From Metallyticus violacea (taxonomy: Eukaryota > Arthropoda > Insecta > Mantodea > Metallyticidae): 64,000 nucleotides of DNA. The stretch covers positions 67,686,001-67,750,000 of the forward strand of contig CM060831.1 in NCBI GenBank assembly GCA_030762175.1, read 5' to 3'. The position numbers and the translations under genes are program-made. Below the pieces are notes generated by a model that saw nothing but the letters and a program-made list of their open reading frames with translations, did no database searches and was not told where the DNA came from. Shown in pieces: positions 25,586 to 37,683 of this stretch. How positions within the stretch are numbered: the stretch's first letter is position 1; every line of letters begins with the position of its first letter.

Positions 25586-25871
25586 AATTTATTTATGGAC
25601 GCTCTTTAACATCTCAGGTCATCAGCGTTCCATTCAGTTCAGGGCGTGAAACGGCCGATAAATTTTGCTCAGAGGCCTATTCTTTCAGGCTTGAGGTTCT
25701 TTATCGTGCCGTAAATCTATGACACGGGGACCTACGCTTTATTTCCTTTCCCAAGGAAGCCATACTTCGGATTTTTAAGCGCGAAAAAATCCATCGACCC
25801 TGGCCAGGGTTGAACCAGCGACCTTGAGTTTACGAGGCAAGTATAGTTACCACTAAACTTCCAGGACCGAC
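25586..25871 (-). mobile_element. SINE family A copy
   Basis: The reverse-complement copy is complete from the tRNA-like head (TAGTGGTAACCA-type box A, degraded, near 25845-25860; box B GGTTCAACCCTGG near 25805) to the 3' block (CTCAGGTCATCAGC on the plus strand) and an AT-rich tail. TTAGGCC is present on both outer sides, near 25559 and 25876, and may be part of the target duplication. Confidence 0.9.
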
Positions 25872-26833
25872 CACTTAGGCCGTGAATTTTTTATTTTGAA
25901 ATTTCCAACTAGTGTAATAAGCTTTGTACAGGGGTAAAATGTCATTTTAAAGTTACTGGAACACAAAGAGCACTGAATTTACCTAATGAAATTACGAAGC
26001 CAAAAAAAAGGACTTTAATGAAGCACAACAAATGAATTCAGTTCACTGAAATCCACTTTCTGCTACATGTAAATAATAAAAATATATGGAATAAATTTAA
26101 AAATATGAAATATCATGTTAAGTAAATTTTGAAGCTAGTTTTGTCCTAAAATAAAATGTTCATGGTGTTGTGATCTGCACTTTCTTTATAAACCGAAGTT
26201 AACCATCTTTAATAATTTTGACTGTGAAAAAGTGCACGAACTGCCCCAGAAGCACACATCGGCGTTCTGAAAGGAAGATGAGATGTTATTCATCTCAGTA
26301 CTGAGGCACCGCGCGGAGATGTGTTATTTATGATTCAGCTGCCAGATGTGGGGAAGAGAAAGTTTTTATTTTTTTAACCAAAACTCGGCGAAAGCTTTGT
26401 GCGTCATGTGAATCTCAAAACACAAGCTCTCTTCCCTTTCGCTACAGAATAAGTATGCATACACAGAGGTCTGGCTAACCAAATCAACTTCAGCGTCTCC
26501 AGCATGTTTATTTATCCCTGTCCTTTGTCAGACTCTGTAAGGAGACACGCTCGTCATGTCGTTCTCAGGGTATAGCAAGGCATTGCGGCGGCTATAAATA
26601 GCTTTCTATGCATTAATTTGTAATTAAATAGTAAGTTGCAGATTTTTGCAGTTAGGTTAATATCATTTCTGATATTTGCTGTGAAATATGAGAAATATAG
26701 TGTTTACAATCCTCTGATTTAGTTGTATGTGGGTATTTAAATTATAATTGAGGGCTCATAGCTCTCTTAAGGTTCTTAGGAAAACATTTAAATAGACAGT
26801 ATATACTCACAACTTTTGGTTTTTTTTTTAATT

Positions 26834-27391
26834 GTGTTTAACACTCGTTACTCCGACCTGATGGTGTAGTGGTAACCATACTTGCCTTCTAAACCCAAGA
26901 TCGCGGGTTCAAACCCGGCCAGGAGCGATGGATTTTTTTCGGGCGTAAAAATACTAAGTAATGCTTTCTTCGGAAGGAAAGTAAAGCCGTGGGTTCCGTG
27001 TCGTACATTTGCGACATGTAAAAGAACCTCAAGCCTGAAAGAAGGCCTCTGAGCAAAATTGGTCGACCGTTTCACGCCCTGAATTAAATGGGACGCTGAT
27101 GACCTGAGATGTTAAAGAGCCTCCTTAAACAAACTAAATCAACAAAATTAACCCCCGTTTTTATTGCTGAGGCATCACCGGAGTGGGTACTGATGATACA
27201 TGAAATGAAAGGATATTTATTTTTAAGGAAAGAAAAGCCACAGGCCTAAGTTTAGAGTACCTTCCCGACATTTGTCATTTATGAGGACTGAGGAAAACGC
27301 GAGAAAAACTTCATTCAGGGAGGATGGTCCTGGTGGGAATCGAACCCCAGACCTGGCGCCCATTATTAACGACCTCGGCTACCCATGGCGG
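26834..27391 (-). mobile_element. SINE family B copy split by a family A insertion
   Basis: The body lies at 27151-27391: head box B on the minus strand (GGGGTTCGATTCCCACC near 27340), the AAATGACAAATGTCGGGAAGG block, and the 3' CGGTGATGCCTCAGCAATAA. Its extreme 3' end (plus strand GTGTTTAACACTCGTTA) lies at about 26834-26850, on the far side of the family A SINE. The split point carries a short duplication, TTTAACACTCGTT versus ATTAACCCCCGTT, flanking the inserted element. Confidence 0.8.
26852..27147 (+). mobile_element. SINE family A copy nested in SINE family B
   Basis: A complete plus-strand copy: box A-like TGGTGTAGTGGTAACCATAC, box B GCGGGTTCAAACCCGG, CGGGCGTAAAAATAC, CCTCAAGCCTGAAAGAAG, TGATGACCTGAGATG and an AAACAAACTAAATCAACAAA tail. 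It sits inside the 3' end of a minus-strand family B element and is therefore younger than that element. Confidence 0.9.
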
Positions 27392-27534
27392 TTTTGAGTC
27401 AATTTGAGTCGTGATGTTAGTATACACCTGTTTCTTTGGCAACACGTTATGGACCCTTCTATCTATCGATATTCTTGATTGTTGAGTGGCAATATGCTAC
27501 TGTATGTATATGTGCTGTAACGCTGTAACGCAAA

Positions 27535-28455
27535 ATGTTAAATAGTAAAGCAGTTGTATTGAACAATAAAGGGAAAGTTAAATCGCTTACAAAAATAACT
27601 GGACAAGAACAGAAAAAGAAGAAGACAGGGGATAAGCATAAATTTCTATATCGGGAACTAAAGTTGAAGGTAAAACTTTGCAAACAGTTGTTTTCTAACT
27701 TCTCTCTGGTCGATGAAAGAAAAAAATCATTATTTTTGGAGTGGGCAATATAAAAAATCCAAGATGTATATTTAGAAGTATGTTTACAAATACAGAACCA
27801 GGGGTATACAGGGAAATTTTTTCTCCTAAATCTCAGAGAGAACATGCTACATTTTGAAAAGTGGAGAACATAATATAGAGAAGTTGTTGATTTGGTTTAT
27901 TTACGGACGATCTTTAACATTTCAGGTCATCAGCGTTCCATTCTATTCAGGGCGTGAAACGGCCGATAAATTTTGCTCAGAGGCCTCTTCTTTAAGGCTT
28001 CAGGTTCTTTTTCATGCCGTAAATGTACGACACGGGATCCTTCTGAAGAAAGCCATACTTAGAATCCATCGGTTATGACCGGGTTTGAACCCGCGATCTT
28101 GGGTTTAGAAGGCAAGAATGATTACGACTACACCACCAGGAACACCAGAATATAGAGAGATATGTAATATATGTGCATTATGAATTTCCTTCAAATTTCT
28201 GCTATGAGAATTGACTTAATACAGAAAAAATTTCTTGAAGGGGAAACTTGTGAAGAGAAACTTCATACCAATAAACCTGAAAATGGAATTTGGGAACTTG
28301 CATTGACACATCTTAAATGCGTTCCTGGTCATTCAAATTATTCTCAGTATAATACCAACCTGGATTTTACTGTAACGCATATCTACAATGCCTTTTCGGT
28401 GTATTTTGAACAGCAGAGTGGGCAGAAGTTGATAATAATTGAAATACTATTTTAA
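27535..28455 (+). pseudogene. Possible transposon-borne protein remnant interrupted by a SINE
   Basis: Two open stretches flank a family A insertion. The first (27535-27753) is Lys-rich and contains CKQLFSNFSLVDERKKSLF; it continues past a stop as KIQDVYLEVC. The second (28171-28455) contains HLKCVPGHSNYSQYNTN and VTHIYNAFSVYFEQQ. The order loosely resembles a family of insect transposon-associated proteins with a Cys motif followed by a 'HxxSHYsR...mY' segment. The likeness is weak. No host gene identity is claimed. Confidence 0.3.
27884..28148 (-). mobile_element. SINE family A copy with target duplication
   Basis: A reverse-complement copy with its 3' block at the left (GATCTTTAACATTTCAGGTC) and box B at the right (GGGTTTGAACCCGCGATC near 28080). 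About 20 bp are missing in the body near 28050. Direct repeats AATATAGAGAAG (27872-27883) and AATATAGAGAGA (28149-28160) flank it, 10-11 of 12 bases identical, marking the target-site duplication. Confidence 0.9.
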
Positions 28456-28846
28456 AACTGAAAATGTACATAATATAATTTTTTGAGAAAAATATTAAGT
28501 TTTCACAATGTTCATACTTTTCATTTGCCTGGAAACATTCATAAGTTCTCAATATTTATGCTTTTTCCAGCGGGGGTTATAGATGCATAAAACTTGGGGG
28601 CGATGCGAATTAAAACATACAAATTTGGATAGTAGAATTCCATGGACAAAAATAATATATTTTCATAAGCACAACGATTTTTAAAGAAATATGTTAAGTT
28701 ACACAAACATAGGCATATATATGTGTAAGTATAAAAGCAGAAAAGGATAAAACAATGAGAGAAAGCCACACTTATAGTCGCTATATTTCGAACTACTAGA
28801 GTTCTTCTATGGCAAGAAGACAAGTGAAGGCGATAAAAGTAAATAT

Positions 28847-28974
28847 ATTTCAATACATAAATATTATATAATATATATATTTATATTTCAATATATAAAT
28901 ATAATATATATATATTTATATTTCAATATATAAATATAAATATATTTCAAGCTAATATAAATATATTAGCTTGA
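28847..28974. repeat. AT-rich tandem repeat ending in a palindrome
   Basis: About three units of 25-40 bp, each beginning ATTTCAATAYATAAATA, run from 28847 to 28946. They are followed by a near-perfect 28-bp palindrome at 28947-28974 with 13-bp arms (TCAAGCTAATATA). The whole block is almost entirely A and T. Confidence 0.75.
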
Positions 28975-31900
28975 ATTAAGAGCTTTTACACTTTTTTCTA
29001 ATAAGTAAATAACACATTTATTTTTATACAACAGCTTCCGGTTCATTGGTCAGTATATATGCGAAGCTTATCTTAAAACAGCAGTTTAGATTAAGGGGCT
29101 CCTATTACAGCTACGTCTTCAATTATCTTCTTTATATACGGCATTCCTTTGTCAGCACATCGCATTCAATGGCGAAGAAAATAATTTCAGTGGGGTGCCT
29201 AAGATATTACATTAGATTATTCACAATAAGATATAAAACTTATATACTGAAAAATAAAAACAAACAACTAAAGTAAAATAAAATAATAAATACTAGGAGA
29301 AATTTTCAAAAGTATTAAAAATACCAATTAAATATAAAGAATTTCCATTATGGATTACACACAGCTGGGTTCAGTCAATTTGTTCTCTCCCAACCCTCTC
29401 CCTGGTTATCAGACTTTTCAGACCCGAGCTGTCTCATATCAGAAATTTACCTAATCTCTCCTCTCCTTCCTTGCCTTCCAGCAAAGCCCAGCATAACCAT
29501 CTGCCTCTGTTCGATCCTGTAAAGGAGTGTGGTAGATACTTCTCCCTCCATTCTTCCGTACCTTTACATTGAGCCAGCATATGTGTCCATCTCCTCACAG
29601 ATGGGATAAAGAAACCGATTGTGTTTTTTTTTATAAAAAACAACCAAAAACTATTTTCATATAAGAGCTAAAGCTAACAATTATATTCATCATGAATGAA
29701 GCGATAAAATATTTCTGATAAAATTTTCAAGAATTTTAGCCTTTTCACTCAATTTGAAATTTAGCAATATGATAGAAAAATTTATTCCATCTTAGCCATG
29801 CATGTATGATCATCAACTTTATTACAATTAAAATAATAATTATTAAATAGAGAGAATATCGTAGTAAAAACAAGTTACCAGCCTTTATATCAGGGTGGGC
29901 GAAAACTCAGAAACCCTATATTTATTTTTACACAGTACATATATTACACAATTAATAGTATACTATTACATTATCAAGTACAAAAATATAACTATTTAGT
30001 ATGTAATGTAACATATCAACACAATCAAGAAATAAACAATAAAGTAAATAACTTCCAGAACAACTCTACAATGTTAAAGAACAGTAAAGAAATTAAAATA
30101 TATCTGAAATATATAATGAAAATTCAAATTTATTATTATTATTATTTAATTATATATTTATTGTTATTGTCTTTCAAAATTTAATCCAAATTACTTATTA
30201 AAAACTAAGATTGCGTATGTATTATTTTATTAATGTCTGTTTCTTCTGCCTTTCGAGATCTCACCCGCTTGACGTCAGATATTGAGTCGCCATCTTTACT
30301 ACAGTGAGAACAAGAGAAGACAATTACTCAAAGAATTGCCAACCATTAATGTAATTTCGGAATTTCGTTGATGAAAACAAATTCTACTTCTATCAGATAA
30401 TATAACACGAAGTGAAATAAACTGGTCATTGCATGTTGCGCAGTTTAAAATACCTAATGATATTTAATTCCATTGTTAAAGATTAATACCAAGTAGCGAT
30501 TAGATAATTAATTTAAAATTGTAAAGTACAACAATTGAAAAACAACTATTCTTGTTTCGATAACAAAGCACGAACGCCATTTTACTCGCTCTAGCGGAAG
30601 CTTTAGAGCAAAGAAAACTGCAAAGAGCTGGCGACTTATAGTTAAAAATATTTGCAATAAAGTACTGGCAGGCAGCGAGCTTTTTAAAACCTTGTTTTCT
30701 TAATAATTAGAACTTAAAAGTTAACACTAAACCGAAGAACAGAACAATTCCGTTAAATTATTTTTTTTATATTAATAGGAGTTCATTGTTGTCCCTCACA
30801 CCATGAGTAAAAAAAGTTAATTAATTACATTCTCAAATGTACATCAATCGATTATTTTTCAATTATACTGAGCGAGTTGAATTCGATTATAAAAATCAAT
30901 CGATTATCGCACGCTATGGCTTATTCAAGGAACGCGCGCTATAGCTCTTCAGAAATAATCACCAAACTAATTATGCATGGCCATCAGCTTTCCTCATGCT
31001 GTGGGTTGTGGGTTCTATCCACGATGGTGCATTCGCCCAATGAAAGGGAAGGTAACAAGGAGTGTCGCGTGCGACCTATCGACCCCGCGGCTACGATAGG
31101 GGGGGTTGGGGTGAAAGGGGAATTATGAATCACGGCTAACCAACCCTTTTTCCCTGTTGATGGATATCGGCTCGCGCTATGTATGCGGTGCAATGTCGAA
31201 TCGGACAGCATAGGAAGTTCAAGAGCCTTCGCTGATTTAATTTCATTGCGCCAAAAATTGATGGCAGTGAGTCATTTCCATTAGCAGCTTGAAAAACTTT
31301 CATATTTAACAAGTGAGCAAACTGCATGCATCGCAAGGCATTTGGCCGCGGTTTGGAAACGGCCATTTCCGGAAAATGTGGTACAAAAGCAGTTTTTATG
31401 TGCTGCTGTATATTCTACAGTAATGCCACATCTAATTTCCGGGCACCATGTGTTAATACATTAAACTCTTTGAAATAGGCAGAAAAACGGCGCTAAAAAT
31501 CTAAACATTATATGATAAAAGCACTAACATATGTTTTGTTGCACCTGCATCTAATATTATAAAAACAAAACACGCATAGAAAAATAAATGAAATTACAGT
31601 TATAATGGGCAAACTATCGGTTGAAACATCACAAAATAATTTACAAAAATAAGTATTCTGCTAATAGGTGACTGACTGTGTACTTGTTGGTGCTTACGAT
31701 TTCCTTTGGGGCTATTTTTACTTACTGAACTAGTGGTATTTCTTCTCTGCGGCAATCTATCAAAAATAAAAACAACAAGTAACTAAAGCGACAAAGTGTC
31801 AGTTCTTGTACCAGAATTAGAGATGTTGCCGGAATGATAAAGCTGTGTGTAACCCACGTTGTAACAAATATTATATTTAATTTCAGGGAGATTTTTTAAA

Positions 31901-32498
31901 AATGTCATTCGGAATTGGGCATTTCAGTTTTTAAAAAACGGTTTTAATAGAAAATATAAATAAATGCAAAAGGACAATTATGCATTAGGAAAACAAATTA
32001 ATATAAACATAAAAATAAAGGTAAACATTTAGACCAATCCTAGTAACCCCTAGTAACCTAATACAGGAATTTCCTATGTAGATTTCGGCAATGTGTTGCC
32101 GCCGAGGGGCATCATTTTCAAAATTTCTTATAAAACCAATTTAAAGCTTATTATAAATTATCGTGAAAAATATAAATACAAGCTTTACGCGCGGAAACTA
32201 CTCTTTTTTTCCATTTGCGTCGGCTGTACTTTCGCTCCCAGGCGGCCCATAGCTCAAACGCCTTACTGTAGTTCTTAGATTCTACAAACGCAGCTTTTTA
32301 AACACGTATTAGATAAAATGATCAAATAATTCGCTTATCGTCAAAATTTCAAAGGTATTGGTTCTAAGAAGTAGCATGAACGAAAGTTTACACAGTACAA
32401 ACATAATTTAAGTGCCAGAGTTTCAACTTTTATTCACACATTGCTCAGATATTTGTTATCTTACATAAAATGTCATTCTTAAAGATTATATGTAATGG
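28975..32498. other. No gene recognised
   Basis: Mostly AT-rich. 30.95-31.37 kb is GC-richer, with opposed open frames (30877-31128 plus, 31136-31366 minus) that show no known motif. CAGGGTGGGCGAAAACTCAG at 29894 resembles a mariner terminus but has no partner. Confidence 0.45.
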
Positions 32499-32625
32499 CA
32501 TTAAGGAAGAATAATTATTACACAATTTAAGCAATGAAAGAATCGAGTAACACCCTAACTGACAACCTTTCGCTGATAAAGATTCCTTTAAAATAACTGC
32601 GCACCCAATTCAAATAACCTCACTG
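32499..32625 (-). mobile_element. Family E DNA transposon terminus
   Basis: Read on the minus strand from 32625, after TA at 32626-32627, it begins CAGTGAGGTTATTTGA, like the termini at 55843 and 56390. Its inner part (GGGTGTTACTCGATTCTTTC) matches the internal leader of the copies at 43.2 and 55.9 kb. Roughly 50 bp of the leader are missing. No opposite end was found. Confidence 0.6.
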
Positions 32626-33504
32626 TAGACGCTGTTAAAGATGACTGTTCCATCACATTCATGCATCTTTAAAATTTTCTAACACTTTACAAGTACAATG
32701 AAGATGTAAAGTCCATCGAAATTTGTAGGTGGAAAATATCGGGGCAAAATGTTGACTTTATTTGTTCAACCAAAATGCACGAATGAGACATTCAAGACGT
32801 GATTAAAATTTAGCATAGAGAAATTGCCAAAAAGAAGACCTTCTGAAACTGGAAATTAATTTAACAATATGATGGTTCTCACACGATTAGAAAGCATTTT
32901 TAAACACAAACACTTATAACCTACTCTGAACGATACCACAGAATGAACTCAAAGTTTTGGTGCAGCACTTTATGTATTAAATTGCTTGTGATTCATTAAG
33001 AATATTGACGAAGTGAAGTTGATCATGACTATCAAATTTGTTTACTTTTCTGCAAGCCTTATGGTTTTTCCTTCCAGATATATAGCGCCCAATGTACACG
33101 TGGCCCCTCAGCGACCTTTTCCCTGCCCAGCTCCCCGCTGTTTGCTTGTTTTGTGTCCCCCACCCCTCTGGACTGCGTGTCACATCCCTCTGAGACACTG
33201 AATTATAGATCACTCTGAGCAGATTGAATTCCGCTAAAACATGCAGCGAGCGGCGACCCTTGATACTACCAACTGCTCTAAACTCTTTTACTTTGCGGCT
33301 GTCCCGAGTTTAAAAACAGTGCAGCACGTTTCACGGCCGCTGACTAAATCCTATAATTATAAGTTGTACTTTAGAGTTGTACCACAGTAGTAGCACAACA
33401 AAGTGACCCTGCGTAAACTAACAGTTAAAGTAATTCATTAGAAGCTCAACAGTAACTGGAAGAGATTATTTCCAGTTAAAATTTCGGTCCAAGTTGTGGA
33501 TTTT
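32626..33504. other. No gene recognised; includes a GC-richer patch
   Basis: 33085-33320 is GC-rich relative to its surroundings and contains C-runs. Short overlapping frames on both strands carry no motif. It could be regulatory or an old repeat. Confidence 0.4.
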
Positions 33505-33788
33505 GGGTTGATGTATTGATTTGCTTTGGTTTATTTACGGATGCTCTTTAACATCTCAGGTCATCAGCGTCCCATTCAATTCAGAGCATGAAGCCCCCGA
33601 TGAATTTTTCTCAGGGGCCTCTTTTTTCAGGCTTGAGATTCTTTTACGTGCCGTAAATCTATGATCCAAAGGAAGCCATATTTAGAATTTTTACGCCCGA
33701 AAAAAATCCTTCCATCCTGGCCGGGATTGAACTTGCGATCTTGAGTTTAGGAGGCAAGCATGGTTACCACTACACCACCAGGAGCAAC
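33505..33788 (-). mobile_element. SINE family A copy with target duplication
   Basis: A reverse-complement copy with all family blocks: tail plus CTCTTTAACATCTCAGGTCA near 33544, the CGCCCGAAAAAAATCC body, box B near 33726 (degraded, GGGATTGAACTTGCG), and box A ending ACCACTACACCACCAGG. It is flanked by AAGTTGTGG direct repeats at 33491-33499 and 33789-33797. About 25 bp are deleted near 33660. Confidence 0.9.
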
Positions 33789-34512
33789 AAGTTGTGGTTT
33801 GAGAATGCCAAATAGTCAAAAATCCTCAGGCGTCTAATAGTTCCGAGCTAATCACGTCTTGATCCGTTATTAATGTACAGTTGAAGCTGGAAAGGTGGCT
33901 TAGTCGAAGGAGTGTATTGTTCTCAAATAGCGCACGTATTGTAAACAGAGTCTGTGCTTATGCTATGATGCGTTTAGAAAACATTTGACCACTTAGAGGC
34001 TGACGTTAATATGCTTAACATTTCCTAACTTGAACAAATCAAAGACTTCATTTCAGGTCACTACATATCATAAACTTGGTACTTTATATTAATTTGTCTG
34101 CTTATTAATGTATACCATTAATAAAGATTAAATCTTTAATTACAGCGCGGTGAACATTTACAAACTTTATATTGTGGTTAATATCGCTAACGTGTGTATT
34201 TGATAAACGGAGATGCACCCTCCCCCGATATATAACAGAAGTAGACGCCTATGTTCAGGAGCGAAGGAAGAAAAAAACCGTAAATATGTTTCAGTAACGC
34301 TTAAATATTAATTTCTACAGTAACATTTTTTCCCCCTTTGGATCACGCAAGTTCAATGGGGTTCAATTCACACATGTATGCGAGCAAGCTAATGCTTCAT
34401 GGCCAAGTAGTTGTAATATTTCGTCAATGCGGAGCACTTTTTCTTGCATTTATGGATCTCTTATCAAAATGTAGAGTTTACATTTTCTCACCTCTCTTAA
34501 CGACGAGGAATG

Positions 34513-34803
34513 CTATTTTGCTGCCATTATTTCACCTTTTCTTTTATGGCGTATTTCGAAAAGGGTTTGTTTTCCTGTATATTGCGGAGTATTAGACATA
34601 ACCACAACACTTTCTTCTGGGAGGTTGAGCCGATTGTTAATGCAAACCTCAAAGTTACTGAAATTCATTTGACGATCATAATCTCCCGATATCTCATAAT
34701 CAAACATGCCTGTTTGAAATATTAATAATGAATTCTTCACAAACACCATTTTTGATCCTGCATGGACGACAATATGACGGTTACTGAAATTCGGTTTAGT
34801 CAA
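34513..34803 (-). pseudogene. DDE transposase domain fragment, mariner-like
   Basis: A 96-residue minus-strand frame. Residues 11-31 read IVVHAGSKMVFVKNSLLIF and following, residues 40-47 GDYDRQMN, residues 58-75 RLNLPEESVVVMSNTPQY. This is the order of an insect DDE_3-type transposase domain, usually 'liVHAGxkxGFVxnaLLIFks...DYHdeMN...LPpnSviVMDNAxYH'. The catalytic Asp of the MDNA motif is S70 here (VVVMSNT), so the domain is inactive. The N-terminal DNA-binding part and the rest of the catalytic domain are not visible next to it. Confidence 0.75.
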
Positions 34804-35070
34804 ACCGCCTGGTTGACTTTCACTTTGCTAGTATTTCCTAATTGTTAAATTATTGTTCACCGAAGTCTCATTAATATATATATATATAATATTGTGCTAT
34901 TGTATGTATATATATACACATACACAAACTACAATTATATTCCCTAAGTGGCGTATTGCTTTCGACGTTTCAATTAATATTTTCCTTTAATTCATCTCAA
35001 GAGAGTGAAACCTTAAGGAAATGCAATTCTTTCCTTTATCGAATATCGTATAAACTTTTGGACATGTAGG

Positions 35071-35666
35071 AATGAATGAATAAATGGCGTTTAACGCCCG
35101 TTTTTATTACTGAGGCACTACAGGCGATGAATACTGACATAGACGAGATTTTTTTTTGAATGATTTATTTATGGACGCTCTTTAACAGCTCAGGTCATCA
35201 GCGTCCCATTCAACTCAGGGCGTGAAATGGCCGACAAATTTTGCTCAGAGACCTCTCTTTCATGCTTGAGGTTCTTTTTCGTGCCGTAAATGTACGACAT
35301 GGGACTCACGGCTTTACTTCCCTTCCGAAGGAAGCCATACTTAGGATTTTTACGCCCCGAAAAAATCCATCGGTCCTGGCCGGGTTCGAACCCGCGATCT
35401 TGGGTTTAGGAGGCAAGTATGGTAACCACTACACCACCAGGACCGACGATAGATGAGATGAAATGATATATTGGGAAAGGATTTATTTTTTAAGGAAGGA
35501 ATCGTTCCAGGTCTAAGTTTAGAGTACCTCCCTGGCATTTGCCATTTATGAGGACTGAGGAAAACCTGGAAAAGCCTTAGTCAGGGAGGACGGTCCTGGC
35601 GGTATTCGAACCCAGACCTCCCGCTCACGAGTCCGTGCCTTAACGACCTCGGCCACCCGTGACGGT
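35071..35666 (-). mobile_element. SINE family B copy split by a family A insertion
   Basis: The 3' part (GGCGTTTAACGCCCGTTTTT on the plus strand) is at 35071-35149. The rest, with CCATTTATGAGGACTGAGGA, box B (GGTATTCGAACCCAGAC near 35600) and the head ending CGACCTCGGCCACCCGTGA, is at 35449-35666. The gap between them is an inserted family A SINE. Confidence 0.9.
35150..35448 (-). mobile_element. SINE family A copy nested in SINE family B
   Basis: A complete reverse-complement copy, the best preserved in the window, with box B GGGTTCGAACCCGCGATC near 35383. It is flanked by ATAGACGAGAT (35139-35149) and ATAGATGAGAT (35449-35459), one mismatch, lying within the family B body. This proves insertion into an older SINE. 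Confidence 0.95.
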
Positions 35667-37683
35667 AGGCCATATAGGAACTTCCTTTCTCACTAAATTC
35701 ACTTTTGTACACTCCGGTCTATTTCCTGGAGTAAACGGAGAACACTCGCTGCTTCAACCCCTTCTCTTTTAGCCGGATACTTGTTCTCACTGGAACACCG
35801 GTATCATGGGATACACATAAGTTTAAATTATATTGCCTCGACTCATCACATGCAGTTATCAATGTTCTCAATTACTCGATCTTTACTGCCTATAATTTTT
35901 CCTACTTTCTATGTTGGGTCCATCATTATTTGTATGTATATATAATTAGCAGGCCAATATATAGTGTTATATAAGTGTTATATACACTATATACACTAAC
36001 ACTTAGCTAAAACATGCGATGTAAAACTTCCAACTGTTCGTATTAATATTGTGCTTTCGTTAACGCAACGAGAACGAACCGCCGTAAATATTTGAATAGA
36101 TGATACACATGCAGTGCGTAATTTTTACTTGGCAAATAAAGCCCTCCTTTCCCCGTATACGTTGCCAGTCATGTCTCCATCTCCCAACAGTATTTAGTTC
36201 ATTTTCACGATCATTTGTTGTAGAAGACGCGATACGATAAGGGAAGCAATTATTTCATAATTGTTTTAGAGGCTTAGAACCTAGCCTTGTTTTATTTCAT
36301 TCTCAGGATATCGTATACAAAATGTGTAACTTCTAGGTGAATTATAAGAGCTAAAACCAAACATATTTTTAAACAACTTAGGGCCTGAAACTAATATTCT
36401 ACTGCACAGGTGAAATAAAATATTCGAGAACGTTATTGAGTGTAATTACGAAAGGCATGATGTAACACTTTATCTTACAATTCTGAGTTATTCATTTTAC
36501 AACACAGTTCAAAGATGGCGGCCATAACTTCATTACGATGATGGAAAAATGCGAGAATACTTGTGGATGCTACATTTCGAGAATACCTGTGAATCGATTT
36601 GCAAGATTTCAAAACCTCTCCTACTTTACATGTGTAGCTAGCTAATCACTCAATATTTGTTCTAGATTCATGTTTATTTAATATGAATATTTGCTTTGAT
36701 CCATCTAACCTAGGGTTTTGAATATTGACTCTTTGAACAATACTTTCGTTTTCAACCAATTTGATTTCCAGAAACAATTTAACACACATAGCATTAGTTA
36801 AGTGAAGAGCTATTATTTATTGTATAATATCCATAGTTTTGCAAATCTATGTTGCTAGGTCCAGTTAAAGTCGGCTCTCCAACTAGGAAGGCATTAAATA
36901 TCCATACATTAAGACTTCTATTCCAGTACTTAGGTGCTATGACGAAAAAAATGCGTGCATTAAAACAGGTAAAATAAACACCACATTACAATTTAACTCA
37001 GTGGTTGTTGAACATTTGTGGTTCCAAATGAGGGCAGGTAAGGTTGTCTTTAAGTGAGAGGAAAGTAGGAGTCTTCTGCGCATGTGCGGCTGAACGTGTA
37101 TACTACCTTTCTTTGAAGACATCTTCAGCCTGTTGTTTGAGAGTAATTTTTATGATGGAATGGAAGAATTTTAAGCTTCGGCAAGCGTCTTGCTGGCTCC
37201 TCATAAGTAAAAAATCTCTTTAGTTATCCACAGTAGTGGATTACTAATATATGATATTGTTACTGTAATCTGTTTTTAAATATTTTGTTCAATTGACCCT
37301 ATGATAAAAAATATACAGGAGTGGTTTAGCACGGTATTATAGCATCGTATCAACTTAAGAGTCCGAGGAGACGAGGTTGATAACTAGAGAACTTAGGGGC
37401 AGGAAGTCACAGAACAGTATCTGCCATGCTAAGTCAGCATTGCACGGGGCGCTATACTGACAGTTATTACTGCCACATAACCTGTTAACCATCAGGTCAA
37501 AGGAAGGCCCAACAGTAGTATTAAAGAAAGCTGCCATTCGACGCTACTCCAAGCGGAGATTGTCTACAGTTAAGCCCTAAGACTGCTATTGGCTTAAACT
37601 GATGCGGACATACATAAACATATATAACACTCAAAGGCTTTTCGTTGTTAACGGTGAAAAATATTACCATCATACCCTACGAG
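35667..37683. other. No gene recognised
   Basis: AT-rich. A 32-bp imperfect palindrome with AAGTGTTA arms lies at about 35973-36004. 37.34-37.6 kb is GC-richer without a motif. Confidence 0.5.

Noticed and set aside
26852..26935. tRNA-like heads as genuine tRNA genes
   Set aside because: Each is attached to the same SINE body, and the acceptor and anticodon stems do not pair properly. Box A and box B remain because they are the SINE promoter.
29894..29940. CAGGGTGGGCGAAAACTCAG as a transposon terminus
   Set aside because: No partner end, no coding remnant and no second copy in the window.
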